Assembly: GCF_001657485.1 (NCBI RefSeq) | Contig: NZ_LXFU01000035.1 | Span: 349,776-413,775, forward strand | Length of the DNA stretch: 64,000 bases | Origin: Rhizobium sp. WYCCWR10014 | GTDB lineage: Bacteria > Pseudomonadota > Alphaproteobacteria > Rhizobiales > Rhizobiaceae | Direction: 5' to 3' | Shown here: in pieces, positions 45,679 through 53,111 of the stretch | Numbering within the stretch: the stretch's first letter is position 1 | Layout of the letters: each line of letters begins with the position of its first letter | Made by a program: the position numbers and the translations under genes | Notes under the pieces: generated by a model | What the model saw: only the letters and a program-made list of their open reading frames with translations | Databases searched by the model: none | Told to the model about the DNA's origin: nothing

Positions 45679-46595
45679 TTGCGGGCCTCGTTGACCAGGG
45701 CAGCGAGAATGATGACACGCGCCATGTCGGCATCGATGTCGGCGGCGAATTGAGCATTGAAGGTCGCATGCGTGGCGCGGGTCTCGACGACGGTGCGGCC
45801 ACGGGTCAAGGCGCCCTGCAGCTCGACGTCGATACGGGCAGGGCGGAAGCTGACGATATCCGGAGCGACGAAGGCGACGGCGGCGCAAGGATCGTAAATC
45901 GCCATGGCCGAGCGGCCGCGACTGGTGCCGATGCGGATATAACCCGAAAACATATCGGCGATCAGCTCGGCATTGGCGCCGCCGGCATCGCGCACCGGCT
46001 CGGCGTCTTCGGGCCTGGCCAGCACCTTGCGGCAGAGGTCGAGATCGACCATGCGCAGCGGCAGGCCATGGGCGATGACGATCGAGAGAGCCTCGGGATC
46101 GGCGAGGGCGTTGAACTCGGCGGAGGCCGTATGGTTGCCTGATGTGACGCCGCCGCCCATCCAGACGAGCTCGGTGATGCGGGCGGCAAGATCGGGCCGG
46201 GCAAGCGCCACGGCGGCGATGTTGGTGAGCGGGCCAAGCGCCAGGATGCGGTGCCGGCCTTTGCGCTCCAGCCAGCGGCAGAGTGCTGCGAAGGCATCGC
46301 TTTCGGCAAGGGCTGGAGCCTGCGGCAGGCTCCTGCCGATGGTCGGGATGCCGGTTTCGCCGAGGATCGCCTGGGCGGTTTCGAGCTTGCCGAGCACGGG
46401 CATGGCGCGGCCGGTGTGGATGGGGAACGTCCAGCCGAAGGCGCTGGCGGCGCCGGCGGCGTTTATCCTCACCTGCGGCAGCGGCGTATTGCCGAAGACC
46501 AGTGATATTCCGTCGATCTCGAATTCCGACTGTCCCACCACCAGAATGGCGGCGATGTCGTCGAAGCCCATGTCCGTGTCGATCCAGACGCCCAT
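45675..46595 (-). CDS. Nucleoside hydrolase
   Basis: Predicted length is 306 residues of the inosine-uridine nucleoside hydrolase fold, which splits the N-glycosidic bond to base and ribose with a bound calcium. The N-terminal calcium motif, normally DTDPGxDD, reads IDTDMGFDDIAAI; the aspartates are kept and Pro is Met. ALGPLTNIAAVALARPDL and WMGGGVTSGNHTASAEFN are typical, and the C-terminal DPCAAVAFVAPD supplies the last Asp. The start at 46595 is four bases after the transporter ATPase stop. Substrate is probably a purine nucleoside, judged from the coupled adenine deaminase. Confidence 0.9.
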   Translation of the reverse strand: MGVWIDTDMGFDDIAAILVVGQSEFEIDGISLVFGNTPLPQVRINAAGAASAFGWTFPIHTGRAMPVLGKLETAQAILGETGIPTIGRSLPQAPALAESDAFAALCRWLERKGRHRILALGPLTNIAAVALARPDLAARITELVWMGGGVTSGNHTASAEFNALADPEALSIVIAHGLPLRMVDLDLCRKVLARPEDAEPVRDAGGANAELIADMFSGYIRIGTSRGRSAMAIYDPCAAVAFVAPDIVSFRPARIDVELQGALTRGRTVVETRATHATFNAQFAADIDADMARVIILAALVNEARK

Positions 46596-46599
46596 GATT

Positions 46600-47625
46600 T
46601 TACCCGAACCGTTTGAGGCTTGCCGCGCCGGCAACCGGCAGATCGAAGGTAAGCGGGCTGCCGATCTCGTGCGGCGGCAGGCCTGCATCGATCTCGGCCT
46701 TGATCGGGCCGAGCGGAGTATCGAGCAGGTATTCGCGGGTATTGCCGGCGAAAGACGTGCCGCGCACGGTGCCCTGGAAAGCACCGGAGCCAAGCTTCAC
46801 CATGCGCGGACGCCAGGCGAGGCCGGCTGCGGCTTCCGGAACCGGGCCGGAAAGTCCGACCGGCCCATTCGGCGTCGCAAGCTTTCCATCCTTCAGCGCG
46901 AAGACATTTTCGAAGCCGACGAAATCGGCGACGAAGGCTGATGCCGGATTGTTGTAGATCTCCTCCGGCGTGCCGATCTGTTCGATAGCGCCGTTCAGCA
47001 TCACGACGATGCGGTCGGCAAGCGCCAAGGCCTCCACCTGGTCGTGGGTGACGAAGATCATGGTGACGCCGGTCTCCTTCTGCACGCGCTGCAATTCGGC
47101 GCGCATTTCGAGGCGAAGGCGAGCATCGAGATTGGAGAGCGGCTCGTCGAGCAACAGCACCTTCGGCTCCATCACCATCGAACGGGCGAGCGCCACCCGC
47201 TGCTGCTGGCCGCCGGAGAGTTCGGTGGGCTTGCGGCCGGAAAAAGCCGAGAGCCCGACCGATTTCAAGCCGGCGCCGACGCGGGCATCGAGATCCTGGC
47301 CTGAAATGCCCTTGAGACGCAGGCCGAAGGCGACGTTCTCATAGACTGTCAGGTGCGGAAAGAGGGCATAGGACTGGAAGACGAGGCCAACGGCGCGTTT
47401 GTTGGCCGAGACGCGGGTGATATCGGCGCCGTCGAGGCGGATGCGGCCACCGGCGGGCGTCAGGAGGCCGGCGATGGCGCGCATCGTCGTCGTCTTGCCG
47501 CAGCCGGAGGGGCCGAGAAGCGCCACCAGCTCACCTTTGCCGATCGCGAGGTCGAGGTCCCGCACCGCGACCGTATCGCCATAGGCAAGGGTCAGCTTGT
47601 CGAGTTGAAGATAGGCATCAGACAT
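46600..47625 (-). CDS. Pot-like ABC transporter ATPase
   Basis: Predicted length is 341 residues with Walker A GPSGCGKTT, signature LSGGQQQR, Walker B VLLLDEPLSNLD and a C-terminal TOBE-type extension. This is the class that serves spermidine/putrescine, iron and thiamine importers. Start at 47625 overlaps the permease stop by eight bases. In this operon the substrate is inferred to be a nucleoside or related purine compound rather than a polyamine. Confidence 0.92.
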   Translation of the reverse strand: MSDAYLQLDKLTLAYGDTVAVRDLDLAIGKGELVALLGPSGCGKTTTMRAIAGLLTPAGGRIRLDGADITRVSANKRAVGLVFQSYALFPHLTVYENVAFGLRLKGISGQDLDARVGAGLKSVGLSAFSGRKPTELSGGQQQRVALARSMVMEPKVLLLDEPLSNLDARLRLEMRAELQRVQKETGVTMIFVTHDQVEALALADRIVVMLNGAIEQIGTPEEIYNNPASAFVADFVGFENVFALKDGKLATPNGPVGLSGPVPEAAAGLAWRPRMVKLGSGAFQGTVRGTSFAGNTREYLLDTPLGPIKAEIDAGLPPHEIGSPLTFDLPVAGAASLKRFG

Positions 47626-48397
47626 AGCGCGAGAATCCCAGGAAGCGTTCGGCGAGGAAGACGATGCCGATCGAGAGAAAGGCGAGAAGGGCGGAGAGCG
47701 CCGCGATGGAAGGATCGTAGGTGGTTTCCATGTAACCCAGCATGTCGATCGGCAACGTGCGGACGCCGGGACCGGACAGGAAGAGCGAGACGGGCACCTG
47801 ATTGAAGCTGGTGACGAAGCCGAGGATGAAGGCGGCAAGGATGCCGCCGCGAATATTCGGCATCACCACCCGGAAGAAGGCGCCGAGCCGCGAGGAACCG
47901 AGCAGAACGGCGGCCTCCTCGATGTCCGAGCGCAGATTGTCGAGGCTCGCCGAGACGACGCGCACGGCATAGGGCAGCACCAGGGCCGTATGGGCGAAGA
48001 AGAGCGCCAGCGTGATGTTGAAGCCGAAGGGCACAACAAGATAACGAAGCAGTGCCAGGCCGACGATGATGCCGGGGACGATGATCGGCAGCGACACGAT
48101 GGTGCGGACGGTCTCGGCCGCGGGCAGCTTGTAGCGGGAGAGGGCGTAGGCGGCCGGGATACCGAGCAGGAGGGCTGCGAGCGTTCCGAAGACAGCGAGG
48201 AACATCGACATGGCGAAGCTGTCGCGGAAGCTCTCGATGGTGAAGACCTTCATCACCCAACGCAGCGACAGGCCCTGCGGCGGGAAGGCCAGCGTATCGC
48301 CCGCCGATAGCGAAGCGGCGATGATGATCAGGAACGGGCCGATCAGGAAGACCAGCAGCAGGAAAAGCACGATGGGCGAAAACAGGCGCAGCGTCAT
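47618..48397 (-). CDS. ABC transporter permease (PotC-like)
   Basis: Predicted length is 259 residues with six membrane helices. The inner-membrane binding-protein-dependent motif is AAVLLGSSRLGAFFRVVMPNIRGGI, the EAA loop that contacts the ATPase. Start overlaps the stop of the other permease as ATGA at 48394-48397. Confidence 0.92.
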   Translation of the reverse strand: MTLRLFSPIVLFLLLVFLIGPFLIIIAASLSAGDTLAFPPQGLSLRWVMKVFTIESFRDSFAMSMFLAVFGTLAALLLGIPAAYALSRYKLPAAETVRTIVSLPIIVPGIIVGLALLRYLVVPFGFNITLALFFAHTALVLPYAVRVVSASLDNLRSDIEEAAVLLGSSRLGAFFRVVMPNIRGGILAAFILGFVTSFNQVPVSLFLSGPGVRTLPIDMLGYMETTYDPSIAALSALLAFLSIGIVFLAERFLGFSRYV

Positions 48398-49221
48398 CGG
48401 CGGTTCCTCGCCGTCGCAAGGCGTTTCAGCAGGATGTTCGCGGCAAAGCTCATGACGATCAGGATGAGGGCGATGACGCTTGCCGAGACGAAATCATTGG
48501 CGACGGAAACCTGCTGGTACATCAGCGTTTCCAGCATCAGCACCTTGGAGCCGCCAAGCACGGCGGGGGTGATATAGGCGGTCAGCGATCCGGTGAAGAC
48601 CAGCGTGCCGCCGACGACGAGGCCTTCCCTGGTGAGCGGCAGGATGACTTTCCAGAAGACCTGGAACCAGTTGGCGCCGAGCACGCGAGCAGCCGGGATC
48701 GCATCCTTCGGCATGTTTTCGAGCGCGCTGATCAGCGACAGGATCATCAGCGGCAGGAAGAGCTGCAAGAGCCCGATGAAGACGGCGGTCTCGGTGAACA
48801 GCAGCCGCAGCGGTTCGGCGCTGAGACCCAGGCCTGTTATCGCCTGGTTGACGATGCCAGTGCGGCCGAGAATGACGATCCAGGCATAGGTGCGCGCTAC
48901 CGGAGAGATCATCAGCGGCAAAGTCACGAGGCCGATCATCCGGCCCTTGCCTTTCGGCGGCAGGTTGACGATGGCAAAGGCTGCGGCATAACCGATGACC
49001 GCGGAAACGGCGGTGACTTCGAGGCCGAGCCGGAACGTGCGCAGGAAAACGGTGCGGTTCAACGTCCCGGAGAAGAAATCGGCATAGGCCGAAAGGCTCC
49101 AGGCGCTGCCGGCGCGGAAGCCCTCCGACAAGAGGATCGCAACGGGCAACAGAAAGACCACGGTCGCAAAGATGGCTGCCGGCAAGGCAAGCGCCAGGGC
49201 TTCTGCGCGGTTCTGGAACAT
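48394..49221 (-). CDS. ABC transporter permease (PotB-like)
   Basis: Predicted length is 275 residues with six membrane helices and EAA-type loop AARVLGANWFQVFWKVILPL. Start MFQNRAEALALALPA at 49221 follows AAGG. A 9-bp hairpin separates it from the binding-protein gene, the usual place for one that lets the receptor be made in excess. Confidence 0.92.
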   Translation of the reverse strand: MFQNRAEALALALPAAIFATVVFLLPVAILLSEGFRAGSAWSLSAYADFFSGTLNRTVFLRTFRLGLEVTAVSAVIGYAAAFAIVNLPPKGKGRMIGLVTLPLMISPVARTYAWIVILGRTGIVNQAITGLGLSAEPLRLLFTETAVFIGLLQLFLPLMILSLISALENMPKDAIPAARVLGANWFQVFWKVILPLTREGLVVGGTLVFTGSLTAYITPAVLGGSKVLMLETLMYQQVSVANDFVSASVIALILIVMSFAANILLKRLATARNRR

Positions 49222-49250
49222 GAGGCGCCTTTCGAGTGGACAAGAGCGAG

Positions 49251-49272
49251 GCCCCGGCAGAGGTGCCGGGGC
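49251..49272 (-). promoter_or_regulatory. Intercistronic hairpin after the binding-protein gene
   Basis: Perfect 9-bp arms GCCCCGGCA/TGCCGGGGC with a 4-nt loop, 17 bases after the receptor stop and 30 before the permease start. No T-run follows, so it more likely stabilises the upstream message than ends transcription. Confidence 0.55.
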
Positions 49273-49288
49273 AGTTTTCACGCGGGCC

Positions 49289-50311
49289 TTACTGGCCGAC
49301 CTTCTCGTTCCACGTCTTCAGCCAGCCGGCGCGATTGTCGAGGGCAACGGCCGATGGGATCAGCTTGAGGCTCTTGGCCGTTTCCTCGCCATAGGTGAGG
49401 TTGTTGGCGGCGGCTTCGGAAAGCTTGACCTCGCTATTAGCAGGGCTGTCGATCAGCTTTTCGGCGAGTTTGGTCTGGATGTCGGTCGAGAGCCAGAAGT
49501 CCATGAACTGTAAAGCGAGATCCTGGTTCTTCGAGCCCTTGGTCAGGACCAGCACGTTCATACCGCCGGTCTGGCCCTCCTTCGGCGTCGCCCAGGCGAC
49601 CGGGACGTCGAGTTTGGTGAAGCCGGCCCAGGAGAAACGGCCGATCGGCGCTGCCCAGATCTCTTCCTGCTGCATCAGCTGCACCAGCTGCGAGGACTTT
49701 TCGTAGAAGGTGACGATCTCGTCCTTCTTCTCGCCCAGCGCTTCGATCGGTCCCTTCAGATCCGGCGTGTCCTTGCCGAGCGCTAGGCCGAGCATATAGA
49801 GCGCCGGCGGCCCTTGGTTGGTGGTCACGTTCGGAAAGGCGACGTGGCCGACATATTCCGGCTTCAAGAGATCGGTCCAGGAGTCGATCTTCATCTTGTC
49901 GGAGCGATAGGCAATCGAAGTGGCATAGAAGGTGTAACCGACGCTCATGCCGTCGCCGTTCGGATCCTTGGCGACGTCATAGAGCTTGGCGAAATCGGCG
50001 AGCTTCGCGGTATCGACCTTGTCGATCAGGCCGGCGCGAGACGCGGCCAGCGCATCGGCCATGGAAACGGCGGCGAGATCGACGACGGGGTTGGCCTTGT
50101 TCGCCTCCATCTTGGCAAGACGCTCGACGCTGTTGCCGGTCTCGACCACGAGCTTGCAGCCGCATTTGGCTTCGAACGGATCGTAGACCAGCGTCTTGAA
50201 ATCGTCCTGCGCAAAGGCATAGACGGAAATCGTCAGCGTCCGCTCTGCTGCGGCGGCGCCGAGCGGGCATAGGGCGGCGAGGGCTGCCGAGGCAATGAGA
50301 GCTTTTTTCAT
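49289..50311 (-). CDS. ABC transporter periplasmic binding protein (PotD/AfuA-like)
   Basis: Predicted length is 340 residues with signal peptide ending AAAAE and the class 1 extracellular binding fold (LTISVYAFAQDDFKTLVYDP, ANKANPVVDLAAVSMAD, PNVTTNQGPPALYML, PVAWATPKEGQTGG). Relatives bind polyamines, iron or thiamine. Here the operon content argues for a nucleoside-type ligand, which would be atypical for this fold and is the weakest link of that model. The start codon lies one base after the LacI-type gene stop. Confidence 0.88.
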   Translation of the reverse strand: MKKALIASAALAALCPLGAAAAERTLTISVYAFAQDDFKTLVYDPFEAKCGCKLVVETGNSVERLAKMEANKANPVVDLAAVSMADALAASRAGLIDKVDTAKLADFAKLYDVAKDPNGDGMSVGYTFYATSIAYRSDKMKIDSWTDLLKPEYVGHVAFPNVTTNQGPPALYMLGLALGKDTPDLKGPIEALGEKKDEIVTFYEKSSQLVQLMQQEEIWAAPIGRFSWAGFTKLDVPVAWATPKEGQTGGMNVLVLTKGSKNQDLALQFMDFWLSTDIQTKLAEKLIDSPANSEVKLSEAAANNLTYGEETAKSLKLIPSAVALDNRAGWLKTWNEKVGQ

Positions 50312-50312
50312 T

Positions 50313-51356
50313 TTACATGTTCTCCATCTCTGAGGTTTTTGGTGCCGGGTTCGCAGGCCCGGATGATTGGCGGACGATCAGCTGCATGGCGACGCGTTCG
50401 ATCTCCGCGGTAACGAGCACGCCCTCCCGGATGCTGCTTGTTCTTATGGTATCCACCAGCGCCGACACGGCGATCCCGGCAATCCTATCCATGTCCATCC
50501 GAACCGTCGTCAGCGATGGCGTGACAACAGGCGACCAGATGAGGTCGTCGAAGCCGGTGACGCTGACGTCAGTGGGAATGTTGATGCCCGCCTGCTGCAA
50601 CTCCGTCAGCGCCCGCAGCGCCTGCAGGTCGGAGAGGGCCGCGAAAGCGGTGAAACCCTGCCTGACTTTTTCCGCGAGGCCGAGCGGGCAGCCGCTGCCG
50701 TTCTCCTGCTCCAGCCTGTCGATCCACAGCGTTTCCGAATGCATGCCCGGGCGCATACCGGAGCGGATGCCGCCGGCGCGGTCGTTCTGGACGTTGGATT
50801 CCTGATTGTTGCCGATGATGAGGATATGGCGATGGCCGAGGCCCGCGAGATGGCCGGCGATTTCATGGCCGCCCTGCCAATGGTCGGCGGCGACGGTGTT
50901 GCCGGGCGTCGAGGGAGTGTCGATGACGGCGACCGGACAGGCGGCGGACGAAATGCGGGTGGCGCGGCGGGGAATGACGACCATGCCGTCGACGCCGCGC
51001 TCGACCAGCCGGTTGATCGCCTCGGTCTGGGCGGCGACATCACCGCGGGAATCGGCGATCAGCACGCCGTAACCTGCGGCGGAGGCAGCGAATTCGATCG
51101 CCTGCGCGATCTTCGGGAACAGCGGATTGGCGATATCGGGCAGCACCAGGCCGAGAACGCCGCTGCGGCCGGTCCGTAGCGCCCGCCCGGCCTGGCTCGG
51201 GACGTAGCCGAGTTCGGCTGCATGCTCACGGATTCTTTCGACCAGTTGGCCGGAAACCCGGCCCTTGCCGGAAAGCGCATTGGAGACCGTGGCGACGGAG
51301 ACGCCGAGCGACGTCGCTATTCTGCTGAGGTTCGGTCCCGGGCGCGATGCTGGCAT
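50313..51356 (-). CDS. LacI-family transcriptional repressor
   Basis: Predicted length is 347 residues. The N-terminal helix-turn-helix plus hinge is LSRIATSLGVSVATVSNALS followed by GKGRVSGQLVERIREHAAELGY. A periplasmic-binding-type effector domain follows (GVLGLVLPDIANPLFPKIAQ, DGMVVIPRRA, VTGFDDLIWSPVVTPSLTTV). First gene of a seven-gene operon. A LacI-type palindrome lies 16 bases upstream of its start, so it likely represses itself and the whole operon, released by a purine nucleoside or sugar. The ribosome site is weak (GAGTGA). Confidence 0.93.
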   Translation of the reverse strand: MPASRPGPNLSRIATSLGVSVATVSNALSGKGRVSGQLVERIREHAAELGYVPSQAGRALRTGRSGVLGLVLPDIANPLFPKIAQAIEFAASAAGYGVLIADSRGDVAAQTEAINRLVERGVDGMVVIPRRATRISSAACPVAVIDTPSTPGNTVAADHWQGGHEIAGHLAGLGHRHILIIGNNQESNVQNDRAGGIRSGMRPGMHSETLWIDRLEQENGSGCPLGLAEKVRQGFTAFAALSDLQALRALTELQQAGINIPTDVSVTGFDDLIWSPVVTPSLTTVRMDMDRIAGIAVSALVDTIRTSSIREGVLVTAEIERVAMQLIVRQSSGPANPAPKTSEMENM

Positions 51357-51371
51357 GATTGACGATCACTC

Positions 51372-51389
51372 TGATTAATCGTTTAATCA
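51372..51389. promoter_or_regulatory. LacI/GalR-type operator of the nucleoside operon
   Basis: TGATTAATCGTTTAATCA is an 18-bp dyad with central CG, 7 of 8 positions per arm paired, the classic form for this family. It lies 16-33 bases before the repressor start and would overlap the promoter. Confidence 0.8.
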
Positions 51390-51472
51390 AAGTGATAGCT
51401 CAGCTTTTCCCGCCTGTCGAATCCGAAATCATCTTATGCGCACTTATTCGGTTACGGTACGCGGCGGATAAG

Positions 51473-51503
51473 AAAAAGCCCCACGAGACGATCGCGAGGC
51501 TTT
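51473..51503 (-). terminator. Probable terminator of the RND efflux operon
   Basis: On the minus strand AAAGCC (51503-51498) pairs with GGCTTT (51480-51475), with partial pairing inside, followed by TTTTTC. It lies 27 bases after the outer-membrane channel stop. Confidence 0.7.
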
Positions 51504-51529
51504 GTACTTCAGATCGATTGAAGCAGCTG

Positions 51530-52963
51530 TCAGCCCTTGACAGCCACAACCTTCGCCGCCGGTGCGGTGGTCTTGCCGCCGGGGGCGAAACCGCCGCCGA
51601 TTGCGATATTCAGCGACACGTAGTCCTTGGCCATCTGCTGGACGGCTGCGGCAAGGCTTGCCTGGGCAAGCGAAACCTGGCGCTGGGCGTCGAGAACGTC
51701 GAGCAGCGAAGAAGCGCCGTCCTTGTAGGATGCGGTCGAAAGTTCGAGCGTTTCCTGCGTGGTCTTCACCTGGGCCTGAAGTGCTGCAACCGTGCGGGCG
51801 TCACGCCGGACGGCGGCAAGCGCATTTTCGACCTGTTCGACGGCGGACAGCACCGTCGACTTCCAGTTGAGATAGGCTGCGGCAGCGTTGGACTCTGCCG
51901 ACTTGACGTTGGCGCGAAGACGGCCACCATCCAAGATCGGTAGGTTGAGGCTCGGACCGAAGGACCAGCCGGTCAGGCCGCCATGGATGCCGCGCTGGTT
52001 GATGTAGGACGGCGAGATCGAGCCGCTGAGCGAGATGCTCGGATAAAGCTGCGCCTGGGCAACACCGATATTGGCCGTTGCGGCGGCGAGATCACGCTCC
52101 GCTACCCGAATGTCGGGACGGTTGCGGATCAGATCTGCCGGAATGCCCGAGTTGATGCCGCCGCGGAATACCGGCTGGCCACGGCCCTTCAGCAATTCAT
52201 CGACGAGAGCCGAGGCCGGCAGGCCGAGCAGCGTGGCGATGTGATGGGCCGATATGCGGATGTTGGTTTCGAGACCGGGAATTTCGGCGAGCGTCGATTG
52301 TACGAGACCTTCGGCCTGGACGACGTCAAGACGTGACGCGGCGCCGGCTTCAAGCTGGAACTTGGTCAGTTCGAAGGTTTCCTGACGAGACTTCAGGTTG
52401 GCCCTCGAAAGCGCCAGGCGCTGCTGATAATAGCGAACGTCGATATAGCTCGAGACGAGATCCTGCACGAGGGTCAGCTTGGCGACATCAGCGGATGCGT
52501 ATGCTGAATCGAGCGACGCAAGCGCGCTCTCGGTGCTGCGCTTGTAGAGGCCGAAGAGATCGAGCAGCCAGCTCAGCTGGACGTCGCCGGCACTGGTGTT
52601 GCGCGTGTCGAACTGTGTCCGCAACTCGCCCCTCTGGCCGCTGACCGTGTGCGAAGCGCCGACGTTCAGGTTCGGCAGGCCGCCGGCGCCGGCGACGGTG
52701 ACGTTGGCGGAAGCCGCATTGATGCGTTCGATCGCCTGCTGGACTGTCAGATTCTGATCGAGTCCGGCCTGGACATAGCCATTCAGTTTAGGATCGCTGA
52801 AGGCGGTCCACCAGGCTGCGGTTGCAACGTCGCCTACACTCTTCGTTCCGCCTTCTCCGAATTTGGCGGGCAGCGGCATTTCAGGAGGAGCATGATCCGG
52901 GCCTACGACGCAGCCCGACAACAATAATAATAATGCCGGTGTGGCAAAACGAAGAGATACCAT
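51530..52963 (-). CDS. RND efflux outer-membrane channel lipoprotein (OprM/NodT family)
   Basis: Predicted length is 477 residues. Signal peptide with lipobox LLLLSGC, then the two outer-membrane efflux repeats with the start PPEMPLPAKFGE and WWTAFSDPKLNGYV. The PDIRVAERDLAAATANIGVAQAQLYPSI pattern, here quoted in pieces as PDIRVAERDLAAA and ANIGVAQAQLYPS, is typical of the family. It forms the trimeric exit duct for the pump encoded upstream on the same strand, 148 bases away. The start at 52963 lies just inside an out-of-frame ATG and has a poor ribosome site. Confidence 0.93.
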   Translation of the reverse strand: MVSLRFATPALLLLLSGCVVGPDHAPPEMPLPAKFGEGGTKSVGDVATAAWWTAFSDPKLNGYVQAGLDQNLTVQQAIERINAASANVTVAGAGGLPNLNVGASHTVSGQRGELRTQFDTRNTSAGDVQLSWLLDLFGLYKRSTESALASLDSAYASADVAKLTLVQDLVSSYIDVRYYQQRLALSRANLKSRQETFELTKFQLEAGAASRLDVVQAEGLVQSTLAEIPGLETNIRISAHHIATLLGLPASALVDELLKGRGQPVFRGGINSGIPADLIRNRPDIRVAERDLAAATANIGVAQAQLYPSISLSGSISPSYINQRGIHGGLTGWSFGPSLNLPILDGGRLRANVKSAESNAAAAYLNWKSTVLSAVEQVENALAAVRRDARTVAALQAQVKTTQETLELSTASYKDGASSLLDVLDAQRQVSLAQASLAAAVQQMAKDYVSLNIAIGGGFAPGGKTTAPAAKVVAVKG

Positions 52964-53111
52964 TCATTTCATCCTGTACTCGAGCAAGTCAATTCTTGTC
53001 CGACGCTTCATGCTTCACTATCGCCGCCGCGCCTCGTCATACCAAAAAAACACACCGAAGCAGTCGGGCGCAATGTAGCAACGGGAACTGCATTATCACA
53101 GTGCATTTATA

